A stretch of DNA of 14,713 nt from Clostridiales bacterium UBA8153 (GCA_003449495.1 DMHJ01000169.1:1-14713), one strand, 5' to 3'. Positions 1 through 7,321 are shown, counted from the first letter of the stretch. The notes: generated by a model not told the origin, from the sequence alone. A program made the numbers and translations.

Positions 1-480
1 CGACGCCACGGTGGTGGCACCCAACATGCTGAGGATGAGCCGGTAAAGCCGGGTGCGGTCCGTGATAAGGTTGACCACGGCCAGGTACAACCCAAGCGCC
101 ACTCCGTGAAAGGCCAGGTCGGGCAAGCTGCCCACGGGCGTGACGGAAGTGGCCGTCGACACCAAGAGCACGATGACCCAGAAGACCAACGGCAGGTCCA
201 GGTCGGTAGCCGCCAGCCGGGCGTCTTTGCGGTAAAACAGCGTGATCCCCCAGAACGCCGCGGCCAGCAGGCCCAGGCCCACCGCCAGGTAGTTATGGAC
301 CAGCGGGAAGACAAAAGCCACCCCGTATAGGGTCATCAGGGGGTTGGCCAGGGCCACGCCTCCTAGGACCGATGCGGCAGCAACCACGCCCAGCGGCCAA
401 TAGAGGGCGGGCCACCATCCGGCAAGGGCACCTAAGCCCGCCGCGACCAGGGCATAGTTTCGCGCCAGCTTCGAGTTCAT
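1..480 (-). CDS. O-antigen ligase-like polytopic membrane protein (N-terminal 160 aa, cut by window edge)
   Basis: This gene reads leftward and runs off the window, so only 160 residues are visible and there is no stop. The visible part is almost wholly hydrophobic, with about five membrane segments separated by short charged loops (for example YRKDARL and ITDRTRLYR). The pattern of a segment beginning DLPLVFWVIVLL followed by STATSVTP and then a segment near GSLPDL matches the N-terminal half of the O-antigen ligase/polymerase (Wzy/WaaL-like) family, which joins or polymerises lipid-linked glycans at the outer face of the cytoplasmic membrane. The ATG at 478-480 overlaps the stop of the upstream gene (ATGA), which implies translational coupling. 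The catalytic periplasmic loop lies outside the window, so the family assignment rests on the topology and N-terminal pattern. Another polytopic glycan-processing protein is possible. Confidence 0.68.
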   Translation of the reverse strand, partial: MNSKLARNYALVAAGLGALAGWWPALYWPLGVVAAASVLGGVALANPLMTLYGVAFVFPLVHNYLAVGLGLLAAAFWGITLFYRKDARLAATDLDLPLVFWVIVLLVSTATSVTPVGSLPDLAFHGVALGLYLAVVNLITDRTRLYRLILSMLGATTVAS

Positions 481-995
481 GGCCCCCCCACTTCCGCGTC
501 AGGAGTTGTGAACCACCGGATGAGGCCGGCGATCCGGCTGCCGGCCAACAGCTCATCGAGCCCTATCTCGACCCGCAAAAGGCCCAGCGCTGCAACGAAG
601 AGAGCCGCCCGCCCCACCAGGCCGGGCCAGGACAGCAGGCCGCGCGCCCCGGCGGCCATTCCGTTAGACACCACCAAGGCAGAAAGGCAGCTACCCAGCA
701 GGGGGAGGGGCCGGTGCCGGGCCGTCTCCTCCAGGACTCTGGCCGTGGAGACAAACCAGCTGCCTTCCCGGGCGCCCGTCACCCACCGCTGCCGGGCAGC
801 GGCCCAGACGAGGCAGGCACTGCGAACCCGGTCCAGCAGCTGCCGGCTGCGACTCTCCCCTTCCGTCGCCCGCACCTTCCCCGCGTCCCAGAGGCCCGAG
901 AAGCAGTAGCTGGAGGCAGCGACTCTCCCCACTGTGGAGGCCCGCCGCCTAAGAGTTCCCACCAGCCAACTGCCATGGAGCCAATCCCGGCCCAT
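477..995 (-). CDS. unrecognised 172-aa protein, probably membrane-associated, in the polysaccharide operon
   Basis: I do not recognise a family. The protein begins MGRDWLHGSW, is rich in Arg and Ser in its first 90 residues, then has two hydrophobic stretches (about residues 92-110 and 118-136) and a short acidic C-terminus ending AEVGGP. The reading frame is open 27 nt further upstream, but a perfect AGGAGG lies at 1005-1010, nine bases before the ATG at 993-995. The ATG at 1002-1004 directly abuts that site and is too close, so I place the start at 995. The stop overlaps the start of the O-antigen-ligase-like gene (ATGA), and the start is 13 nt after the DUF4330 stop. Its position between two envelope genes suggests a role in assembly or export of a surface glycan, which is an inference from context only. 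Confidence 0.62.
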   Translation of the reverse strand: MGRDWLHGSWLVGTLRRRASTVGRVAASSYCFSGLWDAGKVRATEGESRSRQLLDRVRSACLVWAAARQRWVTGAREGSWFVSTARVLEETARHRPLPLLGSCLSALVVSNGMAAGARGLLSWPGLVGRAALFVAALGLLRVEIGLDELLAGSRIAGLIRWFTTPDAEVGGP

Positions 996-1004
996 GATGC
1001 CCAT

Positions 1005-1010
1005 CCTCCT
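1005..1010 (-). promoter_or_regulatory. Shine-Dalgarno AGGAGG that fixes the start of the 172-aa gene
   Basis: The plus strand reads CCTCCT here, giving AGGAGG on the minus strand, immediately beyond the stop codon of the upstream DUF4330 gene. The spacing of nine bases to the ATG at 995 supports that start over the two in-frame upstream candidates. Confidence 0.75.
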
Positions 1011-1497
1011 AACGCAGCGCAATGCCGGTCACGACGGTGAGGACGAAAAGCGTCTGGGTTCTGAGCCTCACTTGAGTGCCGATGCGGGTCTCCTTGCGGG
1101 CGATGACAATGGCATCCCGGGACACTGAGGCAGTACCGTCCAATTCCAGGATGATGTCGAACATCTCCGGCACCTGAGCCGAGACCAGCCGCCCGTCGGC
1201 GGTAGCCACCGTCCGCTCGGCCGGTCGCACGTGCATGGCGACGATGGTCCCAAAGACCGCGTTATTGTCGTGGTCCCGCACTACCTGGCCTACCCGGATG
1301 GTATCAACGGTAGGCTGCCGCACATCCTCCACCAGCAGCGTGACCCGGACCGGCCGTTGCTCAGCGCCCCGCTCGGCGCCCGGTCCCATGAACGCTAACC
1401 TATAGGCCACTCCCGCCACCAAGGCGATCATGATGACCACGACGGCCAGGTCGAACACATTGATTAACCCAAAGACCCTACCCTTACGGTCTACCAC
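1009..1497 (-). CDS. DUF4330 family membrane-anchored protein
   Basis: The 162-residue product starts with a short cytoplasmic stretch (DRKGRVFGLINVFD) followed by a single membrane segment at about residues 15-35, and the remainder is a mostly extracytoplasmic beta-rich domain. The N-terminal signature of a DxKGR-F-G--N--DL pattern before the membrane helix is what I associate with DUF4330 proteins of Firmicutes, which are commonly found beside exopolysaccharide genes and have no established activity. The start codon is GTG at 1495-1497, with no strong ribosome binding site. It is the first visible gene of a three-gene leftward operon with the 172-aa protein and the O-antigen-ligase-like gene. 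A possible role is as an assembly or scaffolding partner of the glycan machinery, which is an inference. Confidence 0.72.
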   Translation of the reverse strand: MVDRKGRVFGLINVFDLAVVVIMIALVAGVAYRLAFMGPGAERGAEQRPVRVTLLVEDVRQPTVDTIRVGQVVRDHDNNAVFGTIVAMHVRPAERTVATADGRLVSAQVPEMFDIILELDGTASVSRDAIVIARKETRIGTQVRLRTQTLFVLTVVTGIALR

Positions 1498-1517
1498 AGC
1501 TGGCGCCTGGTCCCGGC

Positions 1518-1555
1518 AGAGCCGGACGGTCTTTCACCGGTGTGCCGGCCGCTCT
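1518..1555 (-). terminator. imperfect hairpin between the VOC gene and the DUF4330 gene
   Basis: AGAG and CCGG at 1518-1525 pair with CCGG and CTCT at 1545-1555 around a three-base bulge, and GGT/ACC can pair inside (1528-1530 with 1536-1538). There is no U tract. It lies about 90 nt after the VOC stop and 20 nt before the DUF4330 start, so it could end the first transcript or sit in the leader of the second. It is weak, and similar pairings arise by chance in G+C-rich DNA. Confidence 0.25.
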
Positions 1556-1645
1556 TCCGACCAGACTTTCGCTCCTCTCGGGTTGATTTGTCCACCGGCC
1601 CTGCAAGTTCTGGCCGGATATGAGAGCCTCCCGCCTCCAGTGCCG

Positions 1646-2089
1646 TCATTCCACCTTTCGCGCCTCCCAGAGCCGCTGGCGCTCCTCAAAACTTACCTCC
1701 CGGTGTACTTGGTGCAGCATCCACAGGTAGCCGAAGGGGTCGCGAAACAGGGCATTGGAAACGCCATGGTCGGGCACGGCGGTCACCGGTTGCACTTCGG
1801 CGCACCCGGCGTTGATCGCTTGGGCATAGGTTTTCTGGACATCGGGAACCAGGATGTTGAACCACATGGTCTGGGGGTCATGCGGGCGCGGTGCCTGCAA
1901 CGCGAACTCCGGATTCTCGTCTAACAGGTGAAAGCGGACTCCATAGAGGGTGAACACGACTTCGTTCTGACCTTTGGGGAAATCCGTGACTTCCACGCGC
2001 TGGATGCGGAAAATACTTTCGTAAAGGTTCAGTGCCTTCAAGCTATCGGTGACCACCATGTCGATTTCTACTCCGACCAGCCTTATCAC
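1646..2089 (-). CDS. VOC (glyoxalase/bleomycin-resistance fold) protein, PhnB-like
   Basis: The product has about 144-147 residues, normal for a single two-module VOC domain. It shows the first beta strand and helix (GVEIDMVVTDSLKALNLYE), a second strand region (EVVFTLYGVRFHLL), the start of the second module (TMWFNILVPDVQ), and the late signature RDPFGYLWMLHQVH typical of PhnB-like members. VOC proteins bind a divalent metal and act in isomerase, dioxygenase or resistance reactions. The substrate cannot be told from sequence. The start is uncertain. GTG at 2087-2089 overlaps the ribosome binding site GAGGAG (2089-2094). A CTG at 2078-2080 is eight bases from it and gives a better-shaped N-terminus. 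ATG at 2057-2059 would remove the first strand. It appears monocistronic. Confidence 0.85.
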   Translation of the reverse strand: MIRLVGVEIDMVVTDSLKALNLYESIFRIQRVEVTDFPKGQNEVVFTLYGVRFHLLDENPEFALQAPRPHDPQTMWFNILVPDVQKTYAQAINAGCAEVQPVTAVPDHGVSNALFRDPFGYLWMLHQVHREVSFEERQRLWEARKVE

Positions 2090-2095
2090 TCCTCT
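2089..2095 (-). promoter_or_regulatory. Shine-Dalgarno AGAGGAG of the VOC gene
   Basis: The site is strong but has no ATG at a suitable distance. The in-frame codon eight bases downstream is CTG (2078-2080), and the GTG at 2087-2089 shares its last base. The next ATG is 29 bases away. Confidence 0.55.
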
Positions 2096-2798
2096 TCTGG
2101 ACCGGGAGCCCTCCCTGCGGCTGGACGGCCACCTGCAGTGAACGTCGTCACGACAACGACAGGTCACCTCGCTGCCGGCTGCTATGGTACTGCCCATGCA
2201 GTGCATCCAAAGCTGACTTGAGGGTGCGCTGACCCGGCCGGAACATTCGACACTGACCGCTTCCATACCTGCGCTGGTCATCTTCGTGGCGCCCGCTGCC
2301 TATCCTCCCCGACGATTGGGCCGCCTGACCGGCACCAGGAGACCCGGTTCTTCACCGGCCCGCAGCCGGTTCGGATCCACGCAGCATTGGGCTATGGGCC
2401 TGGCGAATAGCAGTACCGCGCGTCAATGGTAACATGGTAGCAGGCTGTAGGCAACTATGGGCGGCAGCTGCTGGCCTGCCTACGGGCTACTATCCGCTGG
2501 TGAAGGTCTAGGCGCCGGCGCGCCATCTCCCGGGGTAGGAGGAGCGTTCTGCAGACGTGCTGACGCCGGGCTCTTCAACCGAGCGGGCGACAGTTCGCAT
2601 CACCGGCAGATCGCAGCGGACCTGCTGCGTTGCCACCGGACGTCCCGGCCCGGCTCCCGCGCCTTCACGGGAAAAGGGCCCCCTATGAACCTGTAGCCTG
2701 CCTGCGGCTTGAGCGCGCCCGGCCGTCTCTCCAGAGTCCGGTGTCCCGCCTACCCTAGAGCACCGGGGTCTGGCTGCGCTTGAGCTCGCCCAGAACGT
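2090..2798. other. 709-nt region with no convincing gene
   Basis: This stretch lies upstream of the VOC gene and downstream of thiI. Open frames here (for example 2457-2696 plus) encode Gly/Ala/Arg-rich peptides with no family resemblance or good ribosome binding site. It contains the thiI-end hairpin at 2731-2773, a five-base-pair hairpin CCGGT/ACCGG at 2344-2358, and an imperfect direct repeat of about 20 nt (2702-2722 and 2774-2793). No promoter stands out. Confidence 0.5.
2731..2773 (-). terminator. hairpin after the cysteine desulfurase-thiI operon
   Basis: CCAGA (2731-2735) pairs with TCTGG (2769-2773) and CCGGTG (2738-2743) pairs with CACCGG (2761-2766). A two-base internal mismatch separates the two stems and the loop is 17 nt. 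It begins 26 nt beyond the thiI stop. No U tract follows on the minus strand, so if it terminates it is not the standard intrinsic type. Confidence 0.42.
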
Positions 2799-3962
2799 TC
2801 AGTCTCGTGCTTCGGTGAGGACCAGACGTTCGGTTTGGGCCAAAGACGCAGCCAGGAGCGCCTCGATATCCAATCCTGCCTCGGCCGCTACCACCTGCCG
2901 CTCCCGGGGGGAGGTGGCCGGATGGGAAGGGACAAACAGAGTACAGCAGTCCTCGTAGGGCCGGACGGAAATGGGATAGGTGCCAATACTCTGCGCCCGC
3001 TCCACGATTTCCATCTTGTCAAAGAAGATCAACGGCCTGAGCACCGGTCTTACCGCAGCGGTGCCAATGACCGCCAGACTCTCCAAGGTCTGGCTGGCTA
3101 CCTGTCCCAGGTTCTCACCGGTCACCAGGGCGGATGCCCCCTCATCCTCGGCGATGCAGTCGGCAAGGCGCATCATCATGCGACGCATGAGGATCACCGT
3201 GAGCGAAGGCGGGCAGGAGGACACGATAGCCTGCTGGATCCGGGTGAAGTGGTTGATGTATAGAGTAACTGGCCCAGCGTACTCTGCCAACAGCCGGACG
3301 AGGTCCACGACTTTCTCCCGGGAGCGCGGGCCGGTGTACGGGGGGCTCTCGAAATGCAGCGCGGTAAGCTCCATCCCCCGCTTGAGGGCCATCCACCCGG
3401 CCACCGGACTGTCGATGCCGCCCGAAAGCAGCAATATGCCCCGCCCGGTCATACCTACAGGCAGGCCTCCCGGTCCAGGCACGGAGGTGGAGAAAATGAA
3501 GGCGCCCTCGGGCCTTATCTCCACGTAAATGACGAGATCCGGATGGTGCACGTCCACCGACCAACCCGGCAGCTCATCGAGCACGTAGGCCCCTAACTGG
3601 CGGTTGATGGCCGGCGAATCATGGGGAAACGACTTGTCCGCCCGTCGCGCCTGGATCTTGAAAGTCCCGGGTCTTCTCTGCGCCAACATGGCAAGGGTCT
3701 GGGCCCGGATGGCGTCCATATCCTGGGGCATCACCCACACCGGGCTCACTGATACCAACCCGAAGACCCGGGTGAGCCTGGGGATGGCCGCGGCCGTATC
3801 CACATTTTCTATGAAGATGCGACCGTAGGTCCGGGTGACGGAAACCCGCCCTAGGTCGTGGAGGGCCCGGCGCACGTTATTGACCAGTAGTTGTTCAAAC
3901 CGGTGGCGGTTGCGGCCTTTCAAGGCGATCTCACCGTAACGCGCCATAACCAGCTGCGCCAC
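2799..3962 (-). CDS. thiI: tRNA 4-thiouridine synthetase ThiI (rhodanese-less form)
   Basis: ThiI adenylates U8 of tRNA and replaces its oxygen with sulfur, and in many bacteria it also supplies sulfur for the thiamine thiazole ring. The N-terminus (ARYGEIALKGRNR) begins the ferredoxin-like/THUMP region that binds tRNA, to about residue 160. The PP-loop ATP pyrophosphatase domain follows with SGGIDSP at about residues 180-186. The conserved YEDCCTLFVPSHP motif, with a Cys pair at about 339-340, is near the C-terminus. At 387 residues it lacks the C-terminal rhodanese domain of the E. coli enzyme, as is usual in Firmicutes, so sulfur must come directly from a desulfurase, matching the neighbour. 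The frame opens at 3980, but AGGGGAG (3968-3974) lies five bases before the GTG at 3960-3962, which I take as start. It overlaps the desulfurase gene by 32 nt. Confidence 0.95.
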   Translation of the reverse strand: MAQLVMARYGEIALKGRNRHRFEQLLVNNVRRALHDLGRVSVTRTYGRIFIENVDTAAAIPRLTRVFGLVSVSPVWVMPQDMDAIRAQTLAMLAQRRPGTFKIQARRADKSFPHDSPAINRQLGAYVLDELPGWSVDVHHPDLVIYVEIRPEGAFIFSTSVPGPGGLPVGMTGRGILLLSGGIDSPVAGWMALKRGMELTALHFESPPYTGPRSREKVVDLVRLLAEYAGPVTLYINHFTRIQQAIVSSCPPSLTVILMRRMMMRLADCIAEDEGASALVTGENLGQVASQTLESLAVIGTAAVRPVLRPLIFFDKMEIVERAQSIGTYPISVRPYEDCCTLFVPSHPATSPRERQVVAAEAGLDIEALLAASLAQTERLVLTEARD

Positions 3963-5115
3963 TTCGACTCCCCTTCCCACTGTGCAGCCGCAGTTCCGCC
4001 ACGGCCTCGGCAGTGGCGGCTACGGCCTGCCGGATTTCCTCCCGGGTGGTGGCGGCGCCCAAGCTGAACCGGACCGCACCGGTGAGGGCATCCCCCGACC
4101 GGTGCATGGCCGAGAGGACATGACTAGGACGGCTGCGGCGCGAGTGACAGGCCGAGCCGGTTGACACATAGACGCCACGAGAGGCCAAGGCGTGGACCAG
4201 CACCTCCCCCCGGGGTATGCCTTCGAAATACGCATTGAGTATATGAGGGGCTCCTGCCCCCGGGGTGGGCCCGTTGCAGCCGAACCCGGGTATGTCCGAT
4301 AGTCCTTGGTATAGCTCGTGTAGAAGCTGCATGAGCTCTTGCCCGCGCTCCCGGCACAAGCGAACTGCCAGGGCAAATCCGGCCACCCCGGCTACGTTCT
4401 CCGTTCCGGCCCGCAGTTTCCGCTCCTGTTCGCCGCCAAAGATGAGGGGCTGGATACGGGTGCCTTCCCGCACATAAAGCGCCCCGACGCCCTGGGGACC
4501 GTGGAGCTTATGAGCGGAGAAACTCACGGTATCCGCCTGCTCAAGGCAGAGTAGCGGGAGCTTGGCCAGAGCCTGCACGGCATCAACGTGAACGGCAGCA
4601 TGAGGAGCCCGTTCTCGTACCAGGGGGGACAAGGCTGCCCAATCCTGCACCGCCCCGACTTCGTTGTTCACTGCCATGATGGTTACCAGCACGGTGTCGG
4701 GCGTCAGGGCAGCTGCCAGCCGGGATGCCTCCAGCTCCCCCCGCCAGTCCACGGGCAGCCGGATCACCTCAAATCCCCGTTCCGCCAGGACATCCAGAGG
4801 GACTAGGATGGATGGATGCTCCACGGCTGTGGTGATAATGCGCTTCCCCCGGGGCTTCCTGACCCCGGCCAATCCGAACACGGCCCAGTTGTTGGCTTCG
4901 GTGCCGCCGGAGGTGAAGAAAAGCTCGTGCGGATGGCAGCCTACCGCCGCGGCCAGCTCCTGCCGGGAGGTATCCAGCACTTTTTCGGCCACCACCCCGC
5001 GCTTATGCAGCGATGACGGGTTGCCGTACTGGTCCCGGTAGACGCTCTCCATGAGTTGCGGCACTTCCGGCCATACCCGGGTGGTAGCGCTGTTGTCAAG
5101 ATAGACTTCGGCCAA
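3931..5115 (-). CDS. cysteine desulfurase (NifS/IscS family), sulfur donor for ThiI
   Basis: This PLP enzyme converts L-cysteine to alanine and a protein persulfide. Visible landmarks, numbered from the TTG start: the N-terminal strand AEVYLDNSATT, NPSSLH, TSGGTEANN, the PLP-stacking His in VEHPS (about 100), the PLP Asp in VHVDAVQ (about 178), the Schiff-base Lys in SAHKLHGPQG (about 203), and the persulfide Cys in STGSACHSRR (about 323). The length of 394 residues is normal. A GTG at 5143-5145 is in frame, but GGAGGG (5122-5127) lies six bases before the TTG at 5113-5115, and family members start at this point. The 3' end overlaps thiI by 32 nt, the arrangement known for dedicated desulfurase-ThiI pairs (NifZ-ThiI in Bacillus). 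It is therefore likely a tRNA-thiolation donor rather than the main Fe-S cluster enzyme. Confidence 0.94.
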   Translation of the reverse strand: MAEVYLDNSATTRVWPEVPQLMESVYRDQYGNPSSLHKRGVVAEKVLDTSRQELAAAVGCHPHELFFTSGGTEANNWAVFGLAGVRKPRGKRIITTAVEHPSILVPLDVLAERGFEVIRLPVDWRGELEASRLAAALTPDTVLVTIMAVNNEVGAVQDWAALSPLVRERAPHAAVHVDAVQALAKLPLLCLEQADTVSFSAHKLHGPQGVGALYVREGTRIQPLIFGGEQERKLRAGTENVAGVAGFALAVRLCRERGQELMQLLHELYQGLSDIPGFGCNGPTPGAGAPHILNAYFEGIPRGEVLVHALASRGVYVSTGSACHSRRSRPSHVLSAMHRSGDALTGAVRFSLGAATTREEIRQAVAATAEAVAELRLHSGKGSRSGAAGYGALR

Positions 5116-5135
5116 GCGTTTCCCTCCAGAGCCAT

Positions 5136-5144
5136 ATTGTATCA
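5136..5144 (-). promoter_or_regulatory. candidate extended -10 promoter for the desulfurase-thiI operon
   Basis: The minus strand reads TGATACAAT, which fits an extended -10 element (TG, one base, TACAAT). No clear -35 is present, as is allowed for extended -10 promoters. A start about seven bases downstream would give a very short leader just ahead of the GGAGGG ribosome binding site at 5122-5127. It is a sequence match only. Confidence 0.4.
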
Positions 5145-5387
5145 CATCTGGGGGTCTTCCCAGCTCTGGACTGGCCAGGTCGTTCCCCGGGCCGCCTGGA
5201 GCGGTACCTCCAAGACCCGGGGGTAATGTTCAGTGGGTAAAGTGGGGGGACAACCGGTCAAACGGCCTGGGGCACGCAGCAGGCAAGCATTCCCCAGGTG
5301 GCAGCGCCGGCCTTCGCTCAGCCAGGCACAGACCAGGCAGGAGCTTCCGGGCGGCAACGCACGGCCTAGCGAGCTTGCAGAACGGAG

Positions 5388-5417
5388 CAGGGGCGCCTGC
5401 CCAGGCTGGCGCCCTTG
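5388..5417. repeat. 10-bp inverted repeat (hairpin) in the divergent intergenic region
   Basis: CAGGGGCGCC at 5388-5397 pairs with GGCGCCCTTG at 5408-5417 (one G-T wobble) around a 10-nt loop. The seven central pairs are all G-C. It is not close to either gene start and lacks a U tract on either strand. It could be an operator, a transcript structure or a chance palindrome. Confidence 0.5.
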
Positions 5418-5601
5418 GTGTACGCACAGAGGACATGGCCGGAAGGAGTTTGACCCATGCGAGCGAATGGGGTGAGCTGGGCTATGCCAGCGCTGCTAGA
5501 GCGGACTGCCGCTAGGCCTTGGTGGGTCTGATGGGAATCGCACGGAAAAGCGATTATACACCACGTGTCGAGAGTGAACCATACAGAGAAGGTGCTGGGC
5601 G

Positions 5602-6756
5602 GTGCGGGTTGTCCTACTGAGGTCGCTTCCTGTGAATCCCGATCCTCGTGTGGAGAAGGAATGGGTGGCTCTAGTTGAAGCTGGGGCCAGCGTACAAGTG
5701 GTGTGCTGGGATAGGAACGGCACCCACCCTTCATATGAGAACAGGACTTACGGCCCCCTTTACCGTCTGGCCATAAAGGCGGAGTTCGGCCGGGGGTTCT
5801 CAAACTTCCCGGCCCTGCTACGTTGGCAGGCTGGGCTCGTGGTTTGGCTGGTCCGGAAGCGGAGAACCTATGACGTCATCCATGCGTGCGACTTTGATAC
5901 ACTGCTCCCCGCCTTGCTCATGAAGGCTCTGTGGAGAAAGCTGGTCGTGTATGATATCTTCGACTTCTATGCAGATATACTGTCGGATGGCCCTTCCTGG
6001 GTCAAGAAGGCCATCCGCCGACTTGATTTGTGGGCGATCGGAAAAGCGGACATGGTCATCCTGGCCGACGAAGCCAGGAGAGCACAGATTGCCGGCAGTC
6101 ATCCCCGGCTAGTGGTGGTTGTGCACAACAGTCCTCCTGACCTCCGGCGCGAAACGGAACATCGGCAGGTTGAACCGTGCCCTACCGGCTTCCGCATAGC
6201 TTACATTGGACTCTTGAAGCGAGAACGAGGTCTCTTCGAAGCCATCGATGTAGTGGCCAAGCATCCAGAATGGAACCTGGACCTGGCAGGCTTCGGTGCC
6301 CATGAAGAAGAAATGCGTACACATGCAGCTTTGGTCCCTAATGTGCACTTCTATGGTCGTGTTGACTACACGCAGGCGCTCGCCCTCAGCGACCGGGCCG
6401 ATGTGTTGTTTGCCACCTATGACCCTCAGATTCCCAACCATCGTTACTCCAGTGCGAACAAGCTTTTCGAAGCCATGATGTTGGGAAAGCCGATTATCGT
6501 AGCGCACGGCACCGGCATGGACCGGATCGTGGAGGAGAATGGTAGCGGCCTTGTGGTTACCTATGGCGACCGTTCAGACCTGGAAAGGCACCTCACCTTG
6601 CTCAGCCAGGACTGCCGGCTACGAGCTGCCTTGGGCCGGCGAGCGCGAGCTGCTTACGACACCAAGTATAGCTGGGAACGTGAGAAGAAGCGTTTTGTCG
6701 ACGCATACTCAGACCTGTTCTTCAGCAAGCGTGGATCTGTTCTTGGGCAGGGTTAG
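5602..6756 (+). CDS. glycosyltransferase, GT4 family (GT-B fold)
   Basis: This 384-residue enzyme probably transfers a sugar from a nucleotide-sugar donor to a glycan or lipid acceptor at the cytoplasmic face of the membrane. The N-terminal Rossmann domain shows DPRVEKEWVALVEAG and VQVVCWDRNG, then YDVIHACDFDTLLPAL at about residues 90-105. The C-terminal donor domain starts near FRIAYIGLLKRERGL and includes FYGRVDY and the donor-binding motif NKLFEAMMLGKP (286-297). The classic EX7E pair has only its second Glu (E290), with the first position not acidic, as in the subset of GT4 proteins carrying this NKLFE form. The start is GTG at 5602, with GAAGG about 10 nt upstream. Codon third positions are visibly richer in A and T than in neighbours, suggesting transfer. 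It stands alone, so donor and acceptor are unknown. Confidence 0.88.
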   Translation: MRVVLLRSLPVNPDPRVEKEWVALVEAGASVQVVCWDRNGTHPSYENRTYGPLYRLAIKAEFGRGFSNFPALLRWQAGLVVWLVRKRRTYDVIHACDFDTLLPALLMKALWRKLVVYDIFDFYADILSDGPSWVKKAIRRLDLWAIGKADMVILADEARRAQIAGSHPRLVVVVHNSPPDLRRETEHRQVEPCPTGFRIAYIGLLKRERGLFEAIDVVAKHPEWNLDLAGFGAHEEEMRTHAALVPNVHFYGRVDYTQALALSDRADVLFATYDPQIPNHRYSSANKLFEAMMLGKPIIVAHGTGMDRIVEENGSGLVVTYGDRSDLERHLTLLSQDCRLRAALGRRARAAYDTKYSWEREKKRFVDAYSDLFFSKRGSVLGQG

Positions 6757-7085
6757 CGACTTTGCTCAGGCCATGATGGATTTTACGTGCTCTCCAGCCG
6801 GACTTGGTGCGTGTATCATCTGGATGGTGTCGCCATCCTGCCAAGTGGAGGGAGGCCGCGCCCAACCTCTACGCCCGCGCACTGCCACCCGGCTTGGGCC
6901 GGATCGTTCCGGCTGGTCTGCAGGCAGCGAGCCCAGCCCATCTTGTTCAGACGACCGACCGGATAAGGCTTGCCCGGTTGCTGCTGGTAGCCAGTTGAGG
7001 CCGGGGCCGTGCCTTTGATTCCCGGGGGTCTGCGGTAGTCGCGGGCGTCGCCGGGGCCGGGTAGCGGCTGAACTGCTGGTCGTGA

Positions 7086-7111
7086 CCGCCCCCGGATTAC
7101 CCTGGGGGCGG
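7086..7111. repeat. 8-bp all-G/C hairpin in the gap upstream of the SNF2 gene
   Basis: CCGCCCCC (7086-7093) pairs perfectly with GGGGGCGG (7104-7111) around a 10-nt loop. No U tract follows on either strand. No gene is nearby to explain it as a terminator or leader. Confidence 0.5.
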
Positions 7112-7321
7112 GGCGGCAGGGCCTGGCAGCACCGGATGGTTCACGCAGGCCAGGGCACACCGCCATGACTCTAGCTGACCGGCTTGCTCATGGAAAGTGT
7201 TGTGCCCGTAACCGGCAGGCTGGGGTATGCCATTGCCAGTGGGATGGCGGTAGGAAAGTGGGGCAAAGGTGCGAAGTGTTAGCAGGAGAAGGTTGGCGGC
7301 AAGGAACACAGGAGAAGAACC

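Larger units (their letters stand above)
5116..5601. other. 486-nt divergent intergenic region between desulfurase and glycosyltransferase
   Basis: No open frame here resembles a known protein. It should hold the promoters of both divergent genes. On the desulfurase side there is an extended -10 motif (5136-5144) and a widely spaced inverted repeat GGGTCTT (5152-5158)/AAGACCC (5212-5218). On the other side TATACA (5555-5560), 41 nt before the glycosyltransferase start, could be a -10, but no good -35 precedes it. A 10-bp hairpin lies at 5388-5417. Confidence 0.5.

Noticed and set aside
2366..2376. GGTTCGGATCC resembling a tRNA T-arm
   Set aside because: The invariant A of the T-loop is missing and no acceptor or anticodon stem can be built around it.
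2457..2696. 79-codon open frame on the plus strand in the gap after thiI
   Set aside because: Its composition is Gly/Ala/Arg-rich with no recognisable motif and no good ribosome binding site. Long open frames by chance are common in G+C-rich DNA.
6539..7018. 159-codon plus-strand frame starting inside the glycosyltransferase
   Set aside because: Its first half is an out-of-phase reading of the glycosyltransferase C-terminus. The rest has no protein-like pattern.
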